From Acidobacteriota bacterium (GTDB taxonomy: Bacteria > Acidobacteriota > Terriglobia > Terriglobales > SCQP01), in assembly GCA_021823305.1 (NCBI GenBank), contig JAKAOE010000164.1:1-5353 (forward strand): a DNA stretch of 5,353 bases. Direction: 5' to 3'. A program made the position numbers and the translations under genes. Each line of letters begins with the position of its first letter. Position 1 is the first letter of the stretch. Shown here one piece after another: positions 1 to 5,353 of this stretch. The notes under the pieces were generated by a model that ran no database searches, was not told the DNA's origin, and was given only the letters and a program-made list of their open reading frames with translations.

Positions 1-2943
1 AACGAGCCGCTGGATCCGACTTCGCTCAACCTGCCGGCGGTGCAGTTCTCGCCGGCGCTGCCGGGCAGCTGGTCGCTGTCGGCCAATGGCTTGACGCTGA
101 CATTTACCCCGTCGGCGGCGCTCGCGGCCAACACCACCTACACCCTCACCGCCGCGGCGGGCGCGGTCAGCGACCTGAACGGCAATCCCGCCGCCGCCGG
201 CACGTCGTCCTTCACCACCGGCGCGAGCGCCTTCACCGGCAGTCCGACCATCAGCCTGACGACGCCGGCGCAGGGCACCAGCGGCGTGGCGGTGACCGCG
301 CCGGTGACGATCTCGCTCAGCCGGGCGGTGGATCCGGTCTCGGTGACGCCGCAGGCGTTCGAGGTGTGCCTCTATAACAACTGCAACCAGCCGCTCGCCG
401 GCACGATCGCGATCGGCGCCGGCGGGACCACGCTCAGCTTCACGCCGCTGGCCGCCTTCCCCGCCAGCACGCACCTGGCGGTGTACGCCGGCTGGGCCGC
501 GCCCCTCTATGACCTCGCCGGCAATCAGTTCAGCGCGCTCTACGGCGCCGACTTCACCACCGGCCCCAACGCGACCCCGCCCACGCTCAGCGTCACGGCC
601 ACGCCCGGGAACGGCGCCACCGGCGTCGGTCCCAGTGCGGTGGTCACGCTGACCTTCAACGAGGCGCTCAGCCAGGGCACGATCAACGCCTCCAACTTCG
701 CGCTGTACCGCGGCCTGCAGAACCTCAACGCCTCCATCGGCTACTCCAGCGACCGGCACATCGTCACCCTGTCCACCCGGCTGCCCTACGCCGCCACCAT
801 CACCGTGTCGGTGGGCACCGGAGTGCAGGACGTGGCCGGCAATCCGCTGCCGGCGCCGTTCACCAGCTCGTTCACGACCGTGGCGCAGCCGTTCACCTCG
901 ACCGCCAGCATCGTGCAGATGCGGCCCGGCAACGGCACCAGCGGCGTGCCGGTGAACGCGCCGATTACGCTCTACGCCAGCAGTCCGCTGGCGCCGGGTT
1001 CGGTCACGCCCCAGTCGGTGGTGGTGCTGGCCAACGGCGTGGCCATGCCCGGCACGCTGGCCGTGGGGACCGCGCCCGCCACCAGCGACGGCCACACCAT
1101 CGTCTTCACCCCGGCCGCGGCCTACCCGCCCAACGCGCTCCTGCAGGTCTTCGTCACCAGCGCGGTGACCGACAGCCAGGGCACGCCGATCTATTCCTTC
1201 TCGGGCTCGTTCGACACCGCCGCGGCCCCCTCCGATCCCACCGTGACCGGCCCGGCGCTGATCGGCCTGACCACCGGCAGCGTGCCCGCCAACGGCGTGA
1301 TCGTCGCCCGCTTCGATCAGGCGATCGCCGCCTCCACCGCGACCACGGCCAACTTCTATGTCAAGCTCAACAATTCCGGTTCGCCGCTGGCGGTGGCGGT
1401 CACCCAACTCGCGCCCAACGAGCTGGTGCTCAATCCCGGCCCGATGCAGGCGAACTCCAATTACCTCATCTATCTCACCGGCGGCATCCAAAACACGAAC
1501 GGCCTGCCGCTGAACGGCGGCAGCGCCACCCAATATGCCGGCTACGTCTTCACCACGCAGGCGCTGAACTCCACGGCGCCCGCGGTGTCGGTGGCGGCGC
1601 CCACCAACGGCGCGGCCGGCATCGGCGACAACGCGGTTCCGCAGATCGTGTTCAACAAGCTGATGAACACCGTCTCGATCAACTCGCAGAGCATCGCGCT
1701 GCTCGCCAACGGCAGCCCGCTGCCGTTCAACCTCAGCTTCGGCACCGCCTACAACCAGGGCCAGCTCACCAGCGTGGGCATCACCCCGCAATTGCCGCTG
1801 CCCGACGGCGCCACGGTCACGCTCCAGATCTCCGTCGGCGGCTCGATTCTCGATCCCGCCGGCCAGGCGCTGCCCGAGGACGACATCACGTTCACGACCG
1901 GCTCCGGCCCGGACTACGTCTCGCCCTCGGTCGTCGTGGCGAACCCCCAGCCGGGCCTGGAGAACACCATCCCAACCAACGCGGTCTTCAGCTATGTCTA
2001 CAACGAGCCGCTCGCTCCCTATGTGCTCGACGACCCCAACAACGCCAATCTCGTCTATGACTATGCGACGGGCACGCATATCCCGGCCAACCTGAATCTC
2101 AGCCCGGATGGCACCACCGTGACCCTGGCGCCGGTCCTCACCGCCGGCGTGCAGTACTTTGTTTGCAGTCCGACCCCCTACGATTTGGAGGGCAATTCGG
2201 GCAGCGGCGTCTGCAACAGCTTTACCGTCGCCGCCGCCTCCGCCGGCGCGCCCGCGGTGCTCTACACCACGCCCACCGCCGGCGCGGCCGGTGTGCCCAC
2301 CGACGGTCTGATCGAGATCGGCTTCAATGAGCCGGTGGACAACCAGACGCTCGGGCAGCTCACCCTGACGCCGGTGGCGCCGGCGGGTCCGGCGGTGCCG
2401 GTCGCCGCCGGGCTGGTTTACAACGGCAGCGTCGTGCGCCTCACGCCGGCGGCGCTGCTCGCGCCCGGCACGACCTACCAGGTCTCGATCGCCGGCGTCA
2501 CCGCTCTCGACGGCGCCAGCGCGGTGCTGCCGCAGACCTTCACCTTCACCACCGGGTTGGTCCCGCAGAACGGCGCCGTCACCAGCGTGGGCGCAACCCA
2601 GGTGTCGCTCTTCGGCGGCGGCTCGGCCGGCCTGACGGCGTACGTTAATCCCGGCGTCACCGGCGTGGACGGCACGCAGCCGATCCTGGTGAACTTCAGC
2701 GGGCCGATGGAGCAGGCCTCGCTCGGCGCGGGCGGCGGCATCCGCCTCTACAGCGTGATCGGCAATACCCAGGTCCCGGTGACGGTGACGCTGACCAACA
2801 ACGGCACGACCGCGGTGGTCACGCCCAACGCGACCCTGGCGTCGGGCACGCAGTACATCCTCTACGTCAACTGGGGCGTCGCCGCCTACGACGCCGTCGG
2901 CTATGGCCTGACCAACGGCTTCTATTACTACTTCACGACGCAC
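1..2943 (+). repeat. Array of nine Ig-like domain units (first one partial)
   Basis: Approximate boundaries in visible residues are: D1 1-74 (partial), D2 79-189, D3 193-296, D4 300-408, D5 413-521, D6 525-635, D7 640-744, D8 747-853, D9 about 868-981. The units are diverged at DNA level apart from short stretches, so this is a protein-level repeat and not a fresh tandem duplication. D9 is preceded by a Gly/Ser/Val-rich linker of roughly 15-20 residues (about 853-870) that the other units lack, which explains its longer spacing. The only cysteines I find are a pair in D2 (Cys123, Cys128) and a pair in D7 (Cys722, Cys738). Domain edges are judged by eye from the closing-strand motif. Confidence 0.8.
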
Positions 2944-2946
2944 TGA
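1..2946 (+). CDS. Large multi-domain bacterial Ig-like (Big_5/SbsA-type) repeat protein, 5' end outside window
   Basis: The reading frame is open from the first base to the TGA at 2944-2946, giving 981 visible residues. The first codons already read NEPLDPTSLNL, the middle of an Ig-like domain, so the gene starts to the left and the GTG at 40 is not its start. Nine units end in a recurring F-T-T/F-D-T/F-T-V strand, with Phe at visible residues 71, 185, 291, 404, 517, 631, 741, 849 and 978, a period of about 106-114 residues (129 for the last). Each unit shows the Big_5 pattern: P-x-N/Q-G-x-x-G-V near its start, a FNEP/FNEA-like strand, and a D-x-x-G-N turn before the closing strand. The protein is rich in Ala, Thr, Gly, Pro and Val and nearly free of Cys and Lys, as is common for exported adhesin or cell-surface stalk proteins. 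The last domain ends at the C-terminus (FTTH), with no anchor, PEP-CTERM, LPXTG or autotransporter barrel. Any signal peptide, enzymatic or sorting domain would be upstream. Structural or adhesive function is inferred; the ligand is unknown. Confidence 0.88.
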   Translation, partial: NEPLDPTSLNLPAVQFSPALPGSWSLSANGLTLTFTPSAALAANTTYTLTAAAGAVSDLNGNPAAAGTSSFTTGASAFTGSPTISLTTPAQGTSGVAVTAPVTISLSRAVDPVSVTPQAFEVCLYNNCNQPLAGTIAIGAGGTTLSFTPLAAFPASTHLAVYAGWAAPLYDLAGNQFSALYGADFTTGPNATPPTLSVTATPGNGATGVGPSAVVTLTFNEALSQGTINASNFALYRGLQNLNASIGYSSDRHIVTLSTRLPYAATITVSVGTGVQDVAGNPLPAPFTSSFTTVAQPFTSTASIVQMRPGNGTSGVPVNAPITLYASSPLAPGSVTPQSVVVLANGVAMPGTLAVGTAPATSDGHTIVFTPAAAYPPNALLQVFVTSAVTDSQGTPIYSFSGSFDTAAAPSDPTVTGPALIGLTTGSVPANGVIVARFDQAIAASTATTANFYVKLNNSGSPLAVAVTQLAPNELVLNPGPMQANSNYLIYLTGGIQNTNGLPLNGGSATQYAGYVFTTQALNSTAPAVSVAAPTNGAAGIGDNAVPQIVFNKLMNTVSINSQSIALLANGSPLPFNLSFGTAYNQGQLTSVGITPQLPLPDGATVTLQISVGGSILDPAGQALPEDDITFTTGSGPDYVSPSVVVANPQPGLENTIPTNAVFSYVYNEPLAPYVLDDPNNANLVYDYATGTHIPANLNLSPDGTTVTLAPVLTAGVQYFVCSPTPYDLEGNSGSGVCNSFTVAAASAGAPAVLYTTPTAGAAGVPTDGLIEIGFNEPVDNQTLGQLTLTPVAPAGPAVPVAAGLVYNGSVVRLTPAALLAPGTTYQVSIAGVTALDGASAVLPQTFTFTTGLVPQNGAVTSVGATQVSLFGGGSAGLTAYVNPGVTGVDGTQPILVNFSGPMEQASLGAGGGIRLYSVIGNTQVPVTVTLTNNGTTAVVTPNATLASGTQYILYVNWGVAAYDAVGYGLTNGFYYYFTTH
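274..300 (+). repeat. Near-identical segment shared by Ig-like units D2 and D4 (second copy at 934-960)
   Basis: Bases 274-300 and 934-960 differ at only two of 27 positions and are offset by exactly 660 nt (220 codons, two domain lengths). The alignment continues without gaps but with more differences into the V-S-V-T-P-Q / G-S-V-T-P-Q segment near 336-354 and 996-1014. This suggests that a two-domain block was duplicated or converted within the gene after the other units had diverged. Confidence 0.7.
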
Positions 2947-2974
2947 GCTGAGCGCGGTCACTGAGGGTGGCCCT

Positions 2975-3007
2975 GCGGGCGTGCTCCCCTCCCGGGGGCA
3001 CGCCCGC
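2975..3007 (+). terminator. Strong GC hairpin after the Ig-like gene, likely terminator
   Basis: The arms 2975-2984 (GCGGGCGTGC) and 2998-3007 (GCACGCCCGC) are perfectly complementary over 10 bp. The stem continues inward with a T-G wobble (2985/2997) and three C-G pairs (2986-2988/2994-2996), closing on a five-base loop at 2989-2993. It starts 28 bases past the stop codon of the Ig-like gene and fits transcription termination. No T-run follows the stem, so it is not a classical intrinsic terminator. It could act as an RNA 3'-end stabiliser or work with Rho. The symmetry would also form a hairpin in a transcript from the other strand. Confidence 0.6.
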
Positions 3008-3018
3008 CCGCGTTCGGC

Positions 3019-3024
3019 TAGAAT
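3019..3024 (+). promoter_or_regulatory. TAGAAT -10 box immediately upstream of the transporter start
   Basis: TAGAAT differs from the sigma-70 consensus TATAAT at one base and ends six bases before the ATG at 3031. Transcription would therefore begin at or within a base or two of the A of that ATG, giving a leaderless or nearly leaderless mRNA. The intervening bases are all C, and no Shine-Dalgarno sequence is present. At a 17-bp spacing the -35 region would fall on GGGCAC (2996-3001), a poor match lying inside the right arm of the hairpin, so any -35 contact would be weak. Promoter function is inferred from position and sequence only. Confidence 0.5.
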
Positions 3025-3030
3025 CCCCCC

Positions 3031-3657
3031 ATGGACGCCTGCTGCGAGCGCAAAACCGATGAACTGGCGGCGCTGCGCCGGCGCCATCGCCGCCTGCTGG
3101 CCGCGGTGCTGGCGATCAACGCCGCCATGTTCCTGATCGAGGGCATGGGCGGCTGGCTGGCGCGCTCCACCGCGCTCCAGGCCGACGCGCTAGACATGCT
3201 GGGCGACGCCCTGGTCTACGGCTTCAGCCTGTACGTCGTGGCGCGCACCGCCCGCTGGCAGGCGTTGGCGGCGCTGGCCAAGGCCGGCTTCATGCTCGCC
3301 GTTGGCTGCGGTGTGCTGGCCGAGGCGGCCTGGCGCGTCGCGCATCCGGCGCTGCCGGCCGCGGCGCTGATGGCCGCCGTGGGCGGGCTGGCGCTGGCGG
3401 CCAACGTCACCTGTTTTGGGTTGCTGTACCGGCAGCGCGGCGACAACCTCAACCTGCGCTCGAGCTGGCTCTGCGCGCGCAACGACCTCATGGCCAACCT
3501 CGGCGTGCTGGCCGCGGCGGCGGCCTGCGCCGGGCTCGGCTCGCGCTGGCCCGATCTCGCCGTGGGCGCGGCGATCGCCGGGCTTTTCCTGCACTCCGCC
3601 CTGCAAATCCTGCTGCAGGCGCTGGCCGGCTTGCGCGTCGTCCCCGCGGCCGCCTGA
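3031..3657 (+). CDS. Compact cation diffusion facilitator (CDF) family transporter lacking the C-terminal domain
   Basis: This 208-residue protein has about six hydrophobic helices (roughly residues 21-43, 53-71, 79-100, 109-133, 151-170 and 174-195) and matches the membrane part of CDF proteins, which export divalent metals such as Zn, Co or Cd from the cytoplasm in exchange for protons. The helix-2 signature A-L-Q-A-D-A-x-D-x-x-x-D (residues 48-59) supplies Asp55 and Asp59. Helix 5 carries C148-A-R-N-D152 after an N-L-R-S-S-W stretch, where canonical CDFs have H-x-x-x-D. Typical CDFs have about 300 residues with a ferredoxin-like cytoplasmic domain. This one ends after helix 6 with a short tail, as does a small subfamily that also begins with a D-A-C-C motif (Cys4, Cys5). 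The ATG at 3031 is chosen because D-A-C-C follows directly and the promoter-like box abuts it; there is no ribosome binding site. The actual metal is not readable from sequence, and heavy-metal efflux is a family-level inference. Confidence 0.82.
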   Translation: MDACCERKTDELAALRRRHRRLLAAVLAINAAMFLIEGMGGWLARSTALQADALDMLGDALVYGFSLYVVARTARWQALAALAKAGFMLAVGCGVLAEAAWRVAHPALPAAALMAAVGGLALAANVTCFGLLYRQRGDNLNLRSSWLCARNDLMANLGVLAAAAACAGLGSRWPDLAVGAAIAGLFLHSALQILLQALAGLRVVPAAA

Positions 3658-3823
3658 TGCCGATGCCGGCGTTCACGCCGCCGGAGAATTACGCCGCCTG
3701 GCTCGATCCCGCGCCGCTCCCGCCCGCCGCCCGCCCGGCGACCTCGAGCTTTATCCCGTTGGCTTCCAGGTCAACCGCGCCGCCTACGACGATCCGGAAT
3801 GCGTCGCTCCGGCCCCGCCATGA
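3657..3823 (+). pseudogene. Broken C-terminal remnant resembling a SRAP (YedK/HMCES-type) protein
   Basis: From the ATG at 3657, which shares its A with the transporter stop codon (TGATG), one frame reads MPMPAFTPPENYAAWLDPA. This resembles the R-M-P-V-x-x-P-P-E-x-Y-x-x-W-L-D-P segment of SOS-response-associated peptidase (SRAP) proteins. The continuation expected for that family, L-E-L-Y-P-V followed by V-N-R and D-D-P-E-C-V-A-P, is found in another frame from about 3737 to the TGA at 3821-3823. The frame change falls in or near the low-complexity GC tract 3719-3738, and about eight to ten residues usually present between the two motifs seem missing. The catalytic N-terminus (Met-Cys-Gly-Arg start) and most of the domain are absent upstream, where the transporter gene lies instead. 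SRAP proteins crosslink to abasic sites in single-stranded DNA; this fragment cannot do so. Family assignment rests on recalled motifs. The unbroken 67-codon frame 3657-3860 is unlikely to be a real gene. Confidence 0.6.
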
Positions 3824-3904
3824 GCCGGGCCTCCGTCGCAATCGCCAGACGCGCCAGTAACCGTGACACTTCCGCTTCCGGGGCCCGCGCGCAGTTTCGC
3901 CGGT
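3824..3904. other. Short spacer between SRAP remnant and IS end
   Basis: About 80 bp of GC-rich sequence without a convincing reading frame, hairpin of note or promoter. It may be further degraded flanking sequence. It ends where the base composition drops at the presumed IS boundary. Confidence 0.4.
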
Positions 3905-3934
3905 CTTAGTACTACTGTGTTATAAACGCATGCG
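3904..3934. repeat. Presumed left terminal region of the IS, with two short palindromes
   Basis: The stretch contains TAGTACTA (3907-3914) and CGCATGCG (3927-3934), both perfect palindromes, around an AT-rich TGTGTTATAAA core (3916-3926). CTTA at 3905-3908 would fit the four-base YTNA type of target duplicated by IS701 relatives, but the matching copy would be outside the window. The role as terminal inverted repeat is inferred from its position. Confidence 0.35.
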
Positions 3935-4024
3935 CGTACAGAAGGGGCAGCAGGGCAACTGGAGCAGCAGGATGCGAGGGGCGGCGATGCGCAGGGTGGC
4001 AATGGAGATCGGGTTATGCCGTTC
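3920..4024 (-). pseudogene. Out-of-frame C-terminal tail of the IS701 transposase
   Basis: Reading the minus strand from 4024 gives ERHNPISIATLRI, then a Leu-rich helix and Q-L-P-C-C-P-F-C, ending at a TAA at 3922-3920. This is 34 residues, joined to residue 436 of the main frame by skipping one base in the G4 run 4025-4028 (CCCC on the coding strand). With the shift corrected the transposase would be 470 residues, closer to what I recall for relatives, which end in a similar Cys-rich tail. The tail is clean of stop codons, so the lesion is recent, is a sequencing error, or is bypassed by the ribosome. Confidence 0.7.
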
Positions 4025-5333
4025 GGGGCGGTGGCGGCGCGCCGCGCGGCCGGAAGCTGGCAGGAACCCGCGGTTCGCGTAGCCATAGAGCCGGTTTTTC
4101 TCCGGAGGGGGAAAAACGGCTTCGTTCCGCCACCAGGAAGCCGTAGGCGGCGATGCAGAGGGTGGCGTGGTGGTGAAAGCCGCGCCAGTTGCGCCCTTCG
4201 TAATGGCCGAGGCCGAGTTCCTGTTTCAGTTCTTCGTAATCGCGCTCGATAATCCAGCGATGCTTGGCACGATGCACGAGTTCCTTGAGGCCGGTGCCGG
4301 CGGGGAGGTTGGAGAGCCAGTACTTGGTGGGCTCGGATTCTGCGCGCGGCCATTCGATCAGCAGCCATTGCTCGGCAAAAGGATTTTTATCGCGACCGTC
4401 GTGTTGGGCGGGCCGGATACGTAGGGCGGCGAAACGGGAACGAAGCCGGTGGCGCGTGCCCTGCCGCCAGGCCACCGCGGTCCAGTCTTCCGGCATGAGA
4501 GCCTGAGCGAGCTCCTTGAGCGACAGCGGCCAGCGCGTTGGGCTGCGTCGCGGCCGGGTCGGCGGGCGCCCCGTTCCTTGCCATCGCGCGGGGGCGGGTG
4601 GCTTCTGCCCCGGCGGCCAGACGGTGAGGCTCGAAAGCACGCCGAGAACATACGGCATCTCCATCGTCTCGAGCTCTCTCCGGAAATGGGTATCGGTGCC
4701 GTAGGCCGCATCGCCAAGAACAATGCCCTGCGGCAACCCCGAGGCGCGTGCGGCGCGAATCTGATCGAGGGCGATTTCCGGCTTGGTTTGGAATCGAACG
4801 CCCTCGGGCACGCCCGCCTTCCGCCGCCGCTCCTGGTCGTCCGCCCAATCCCGAGGCAGATACAAGCGGAACGCCGCCGGCATGCTGGCCTGCTCGGTGG
4901 CGAGCGACAGGCTCACCGCCACGCGGCAGTTCTCCTGCTTGCCCACCTCTCCGCAATACTGCCGCGCCACCCCGACCGAATGCCGCCCCTTTTTCACCAT
5001 CCCGGTCTCGTCCACGATCCAGGCGACCATGGGCCCGCGCCGCAGCAGCGCCGGCAGCACCGTCCCCAAGGCCGTCGCCAGCATGCGCCCGTCGTCCCAT
5101 TCGGCATCCGCCACGAAGTGGTGCAGGCTCTGGTGTTTCCGCTGCACATCATGCGGATAGACGCGCGCCGCCATCGGCTCGACGCTCTTCCGCTCGCCCG
5201 GCAACATAAGCCCAGCGCAATAGGCCTTGCACGGCTCCGCCCGGTCGGCATGCCCCGCCGCTTGCGCCAGGCGTTCCAGATACGCGGCGAGACGCTCCTG
5301 CTGCCGGCCTGGCGCCTCTCTCGAAGCGCTCAT
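4014..5333 (-). CDS. IS701-family DDE transposase (DDE_5 type), C-terminus altered by frameshift
   Basis: The 439-residue frame encodes an RNase-H-fold transposase that cuts and joins the IS ends. The likely catalytic triad is Asp108 in W-I-V-D-E-T-G, Asp208 in V-L-G-D-A-A-Y-G, and Glu363 in R359-W-I-I-E363. The last motif, followed by Lys370, matches the R-x-x-x-E-x6-K signature of IS4-like transposases. A conserved tail block (E-L-G-L-G-H-Y-E-G-R, then F-H-H-H-A-T-L-C-I-A-A-Y-G-F-L-V-A-E-R) follows at about 372-404. The ATG at 5333 is the first possible start, because an in-frame TAG lies nine bases upstream (5343-5345). No good ribosome binding site is visible. The frame leaves the family pattern after R-P-R-G-A-P-P-P-P (about residue 436) and stops three codons later, whereas the expected E-R-H-N-P-I-S-I-A-T-L-R continuation is in the next frame. 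All catalytic motifs remain, so partial activity cannot be excluded, but the gene is probably decaying. Confidence 0.85.
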   Translation of the reverse strand: MSASREAPGRQQERLAAYLERLAQAAGHADRAEPCKAYCAGLMLPGERKSVEPMAARVYPHDVQRKHQSLHHFVADAEWDDGRMLATALGTVLPALLRRGPMVAWIVDETGMVKKGRHSVGVARQYCGEVGKQENCRVAVSLSLATEQASMPAAFRLYLPRDWADDQERRRKAGVPEGVRFQTKPEIALDQIRAARASGLPQGIVLGDAAYGTDTHFRRELETMEMPYVLGVLSSLTVWPPGQKPPAPARWQGTGRPPTRPRRSPTRWPLSLKELAQALMPEDWTAVAWRQGTRHRLRSRFAALRIRPAQHDGRDKNPFAEQWLLIEWPRAESEPTKYWLSNLPAGTGLKELVHRAKHRWIIERDYEELKQELGLGHYEGRNWRGFHHHATLCIAAYGFLVAERSRFSPSGEKPALWLREPRVPASFRPRGAPPPPRTA

Positions 5334-5353
5334 GCCCGCAGGCTACACCCAAA

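Larger units (their letters stand above)
3905..5353 (-). mobile_element. IS701-type insertion sequence, right end beyond the window
   Basis: The element is defined by its transposase on the minus strand and by an abrupt AT-richer patch at about 3904-3928, just past the displaced transposase stop (3920-3922), which looks like its left terminal region. The visible part is about 1.45 kb, close to the usual IS701-family length, so only a short stretch of the right end should be missing. Only 20 bases lie beyond the transposase start, and I could not find the reverse complement of the left end there, so neither the terminal inverted repeats nor the short target duplication can be confirmed. The left boundary is therefore approximate by several bases. 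The IS faces the transporter and the SRAP remnant tail to tail. Confidence 0.7.

Noticed and set aside
40..42. GTG at 40 as the start of the Ig-like gene
   Set aside because: The frame is open back to base 1 and its first residues (NEPLDPTSLNL) are family-typical Ig-like sequence, so the gene simply enters from the left.
1..2943. CRISPR array or DNA satellite suggested by the periodic protein repeats
   Set aside because: The period is about 330 nt, the units are diverged at DNA level and the frame is a continuous coding region; there are no short identical repeats with spacers.
2985..3007. Hairpin as a riboswitch or leader attenuator of the transporter
   Set aside because: The predicted transcription start is downstream of the hairpin, so it would not be in the transporter mRNA, and there is no multi-helix architecture.
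3190..3606. 138-codon open frame on the minus strand opposite the transporter
   Set aside because: It has an Arg/Gly/Gln-rich composition without family features and lies wholly antisense to a convincing CDF gene; typical GC-rich shadow.
3416..3823. Plus-strand 135-codon frame as one gene
   Set aside because: Its first two thirds are an out-of-frame reading of the transporter. Only the last ~28 codons carry the SRAP-like signal, and these belong to the remnant.
3784..4368. 194-codon minus-strand frame spanning the IS left end
   Set aside because: It runs out of frame through the transposase and its tail, with an Arg/Ala/Pro-rich low-complexity product and no recognisable domain.
4387..5100. 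237-codon minus-strand frame inside the transposase
   Set aside because: It is a shifted reading of the transposase coding strand; the catalytic motifs are in the 4014-5333 frame.
4748..5209. Plus-strand frames of 125-153 codons opposite the transposase N-terminal half
   Set aside because: Pro/Arg/Ser-rich shadows of the transposase with no start signal or domain.

Overview
The window is GC-rich throughout (by eye roughly two thirds GC), with strong G/C preference at third codon positions. The small CDF-type transporter belongs to a form I associate with Beta- and Gammaproteobacteria. Its promoter-like TAGAAT sits right against an ATG. A proteobacterium, probably of the beta/gamma group, is the best guess, but no marker gene fixes this.

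Layout. Positions 1-2946 (+) hold the 3' part of a large gene for a modular surface or secreted protein. It has one partial and eight complete bacterial Ig-like (Big_5 / SbsA-type) domains, and its start lies left of the window. An 84-bp gap (2947-3030) contains a very strong GC hairpin (2975-3007) and a TAGAAT -10-like box (3019-3024). Positions 3031-3657 (+) encode a compact, six-helix cation diffusion facilitator-like transporter without the usual cytoplasmic C-terminal domain. Overlapping its stop codon (TGATG) is a short broken remnant that resembles the C-terminal end of a SRAP (YedK/HMCES-type) protein, split over two frames (3657-3823). From about 3905 to the right edge lies an insertion sequence of the IS701 type. 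Its transposase gene runs on the minus strand (start at 5333), and its last ~34 codons have been thrown out of frame by a one-base shift in a run of four G at 4025-4028. The right end of the IS is not in the window.

How it fits together. No functional pathway links these genes. The Ig-like protein and the transporter look like separate transcription units, divided by the hairpin and a new promoter. The SRAP remnant and the decayed IS look like an eroding, rearranged patch downstream of the transporter. I see no rRNA, tRNA, CRISPR array, toxin-antitoxin pair or defence cassette, and nothing I would call a new biological system. The points worth a second look are the altered metal-site residues and apparently leaderless start of the transporter, the internal duplication and rare cysteine pairs in the Ig-like array, the SRAP remnant, and the CCC-C frameshift in the transposase.
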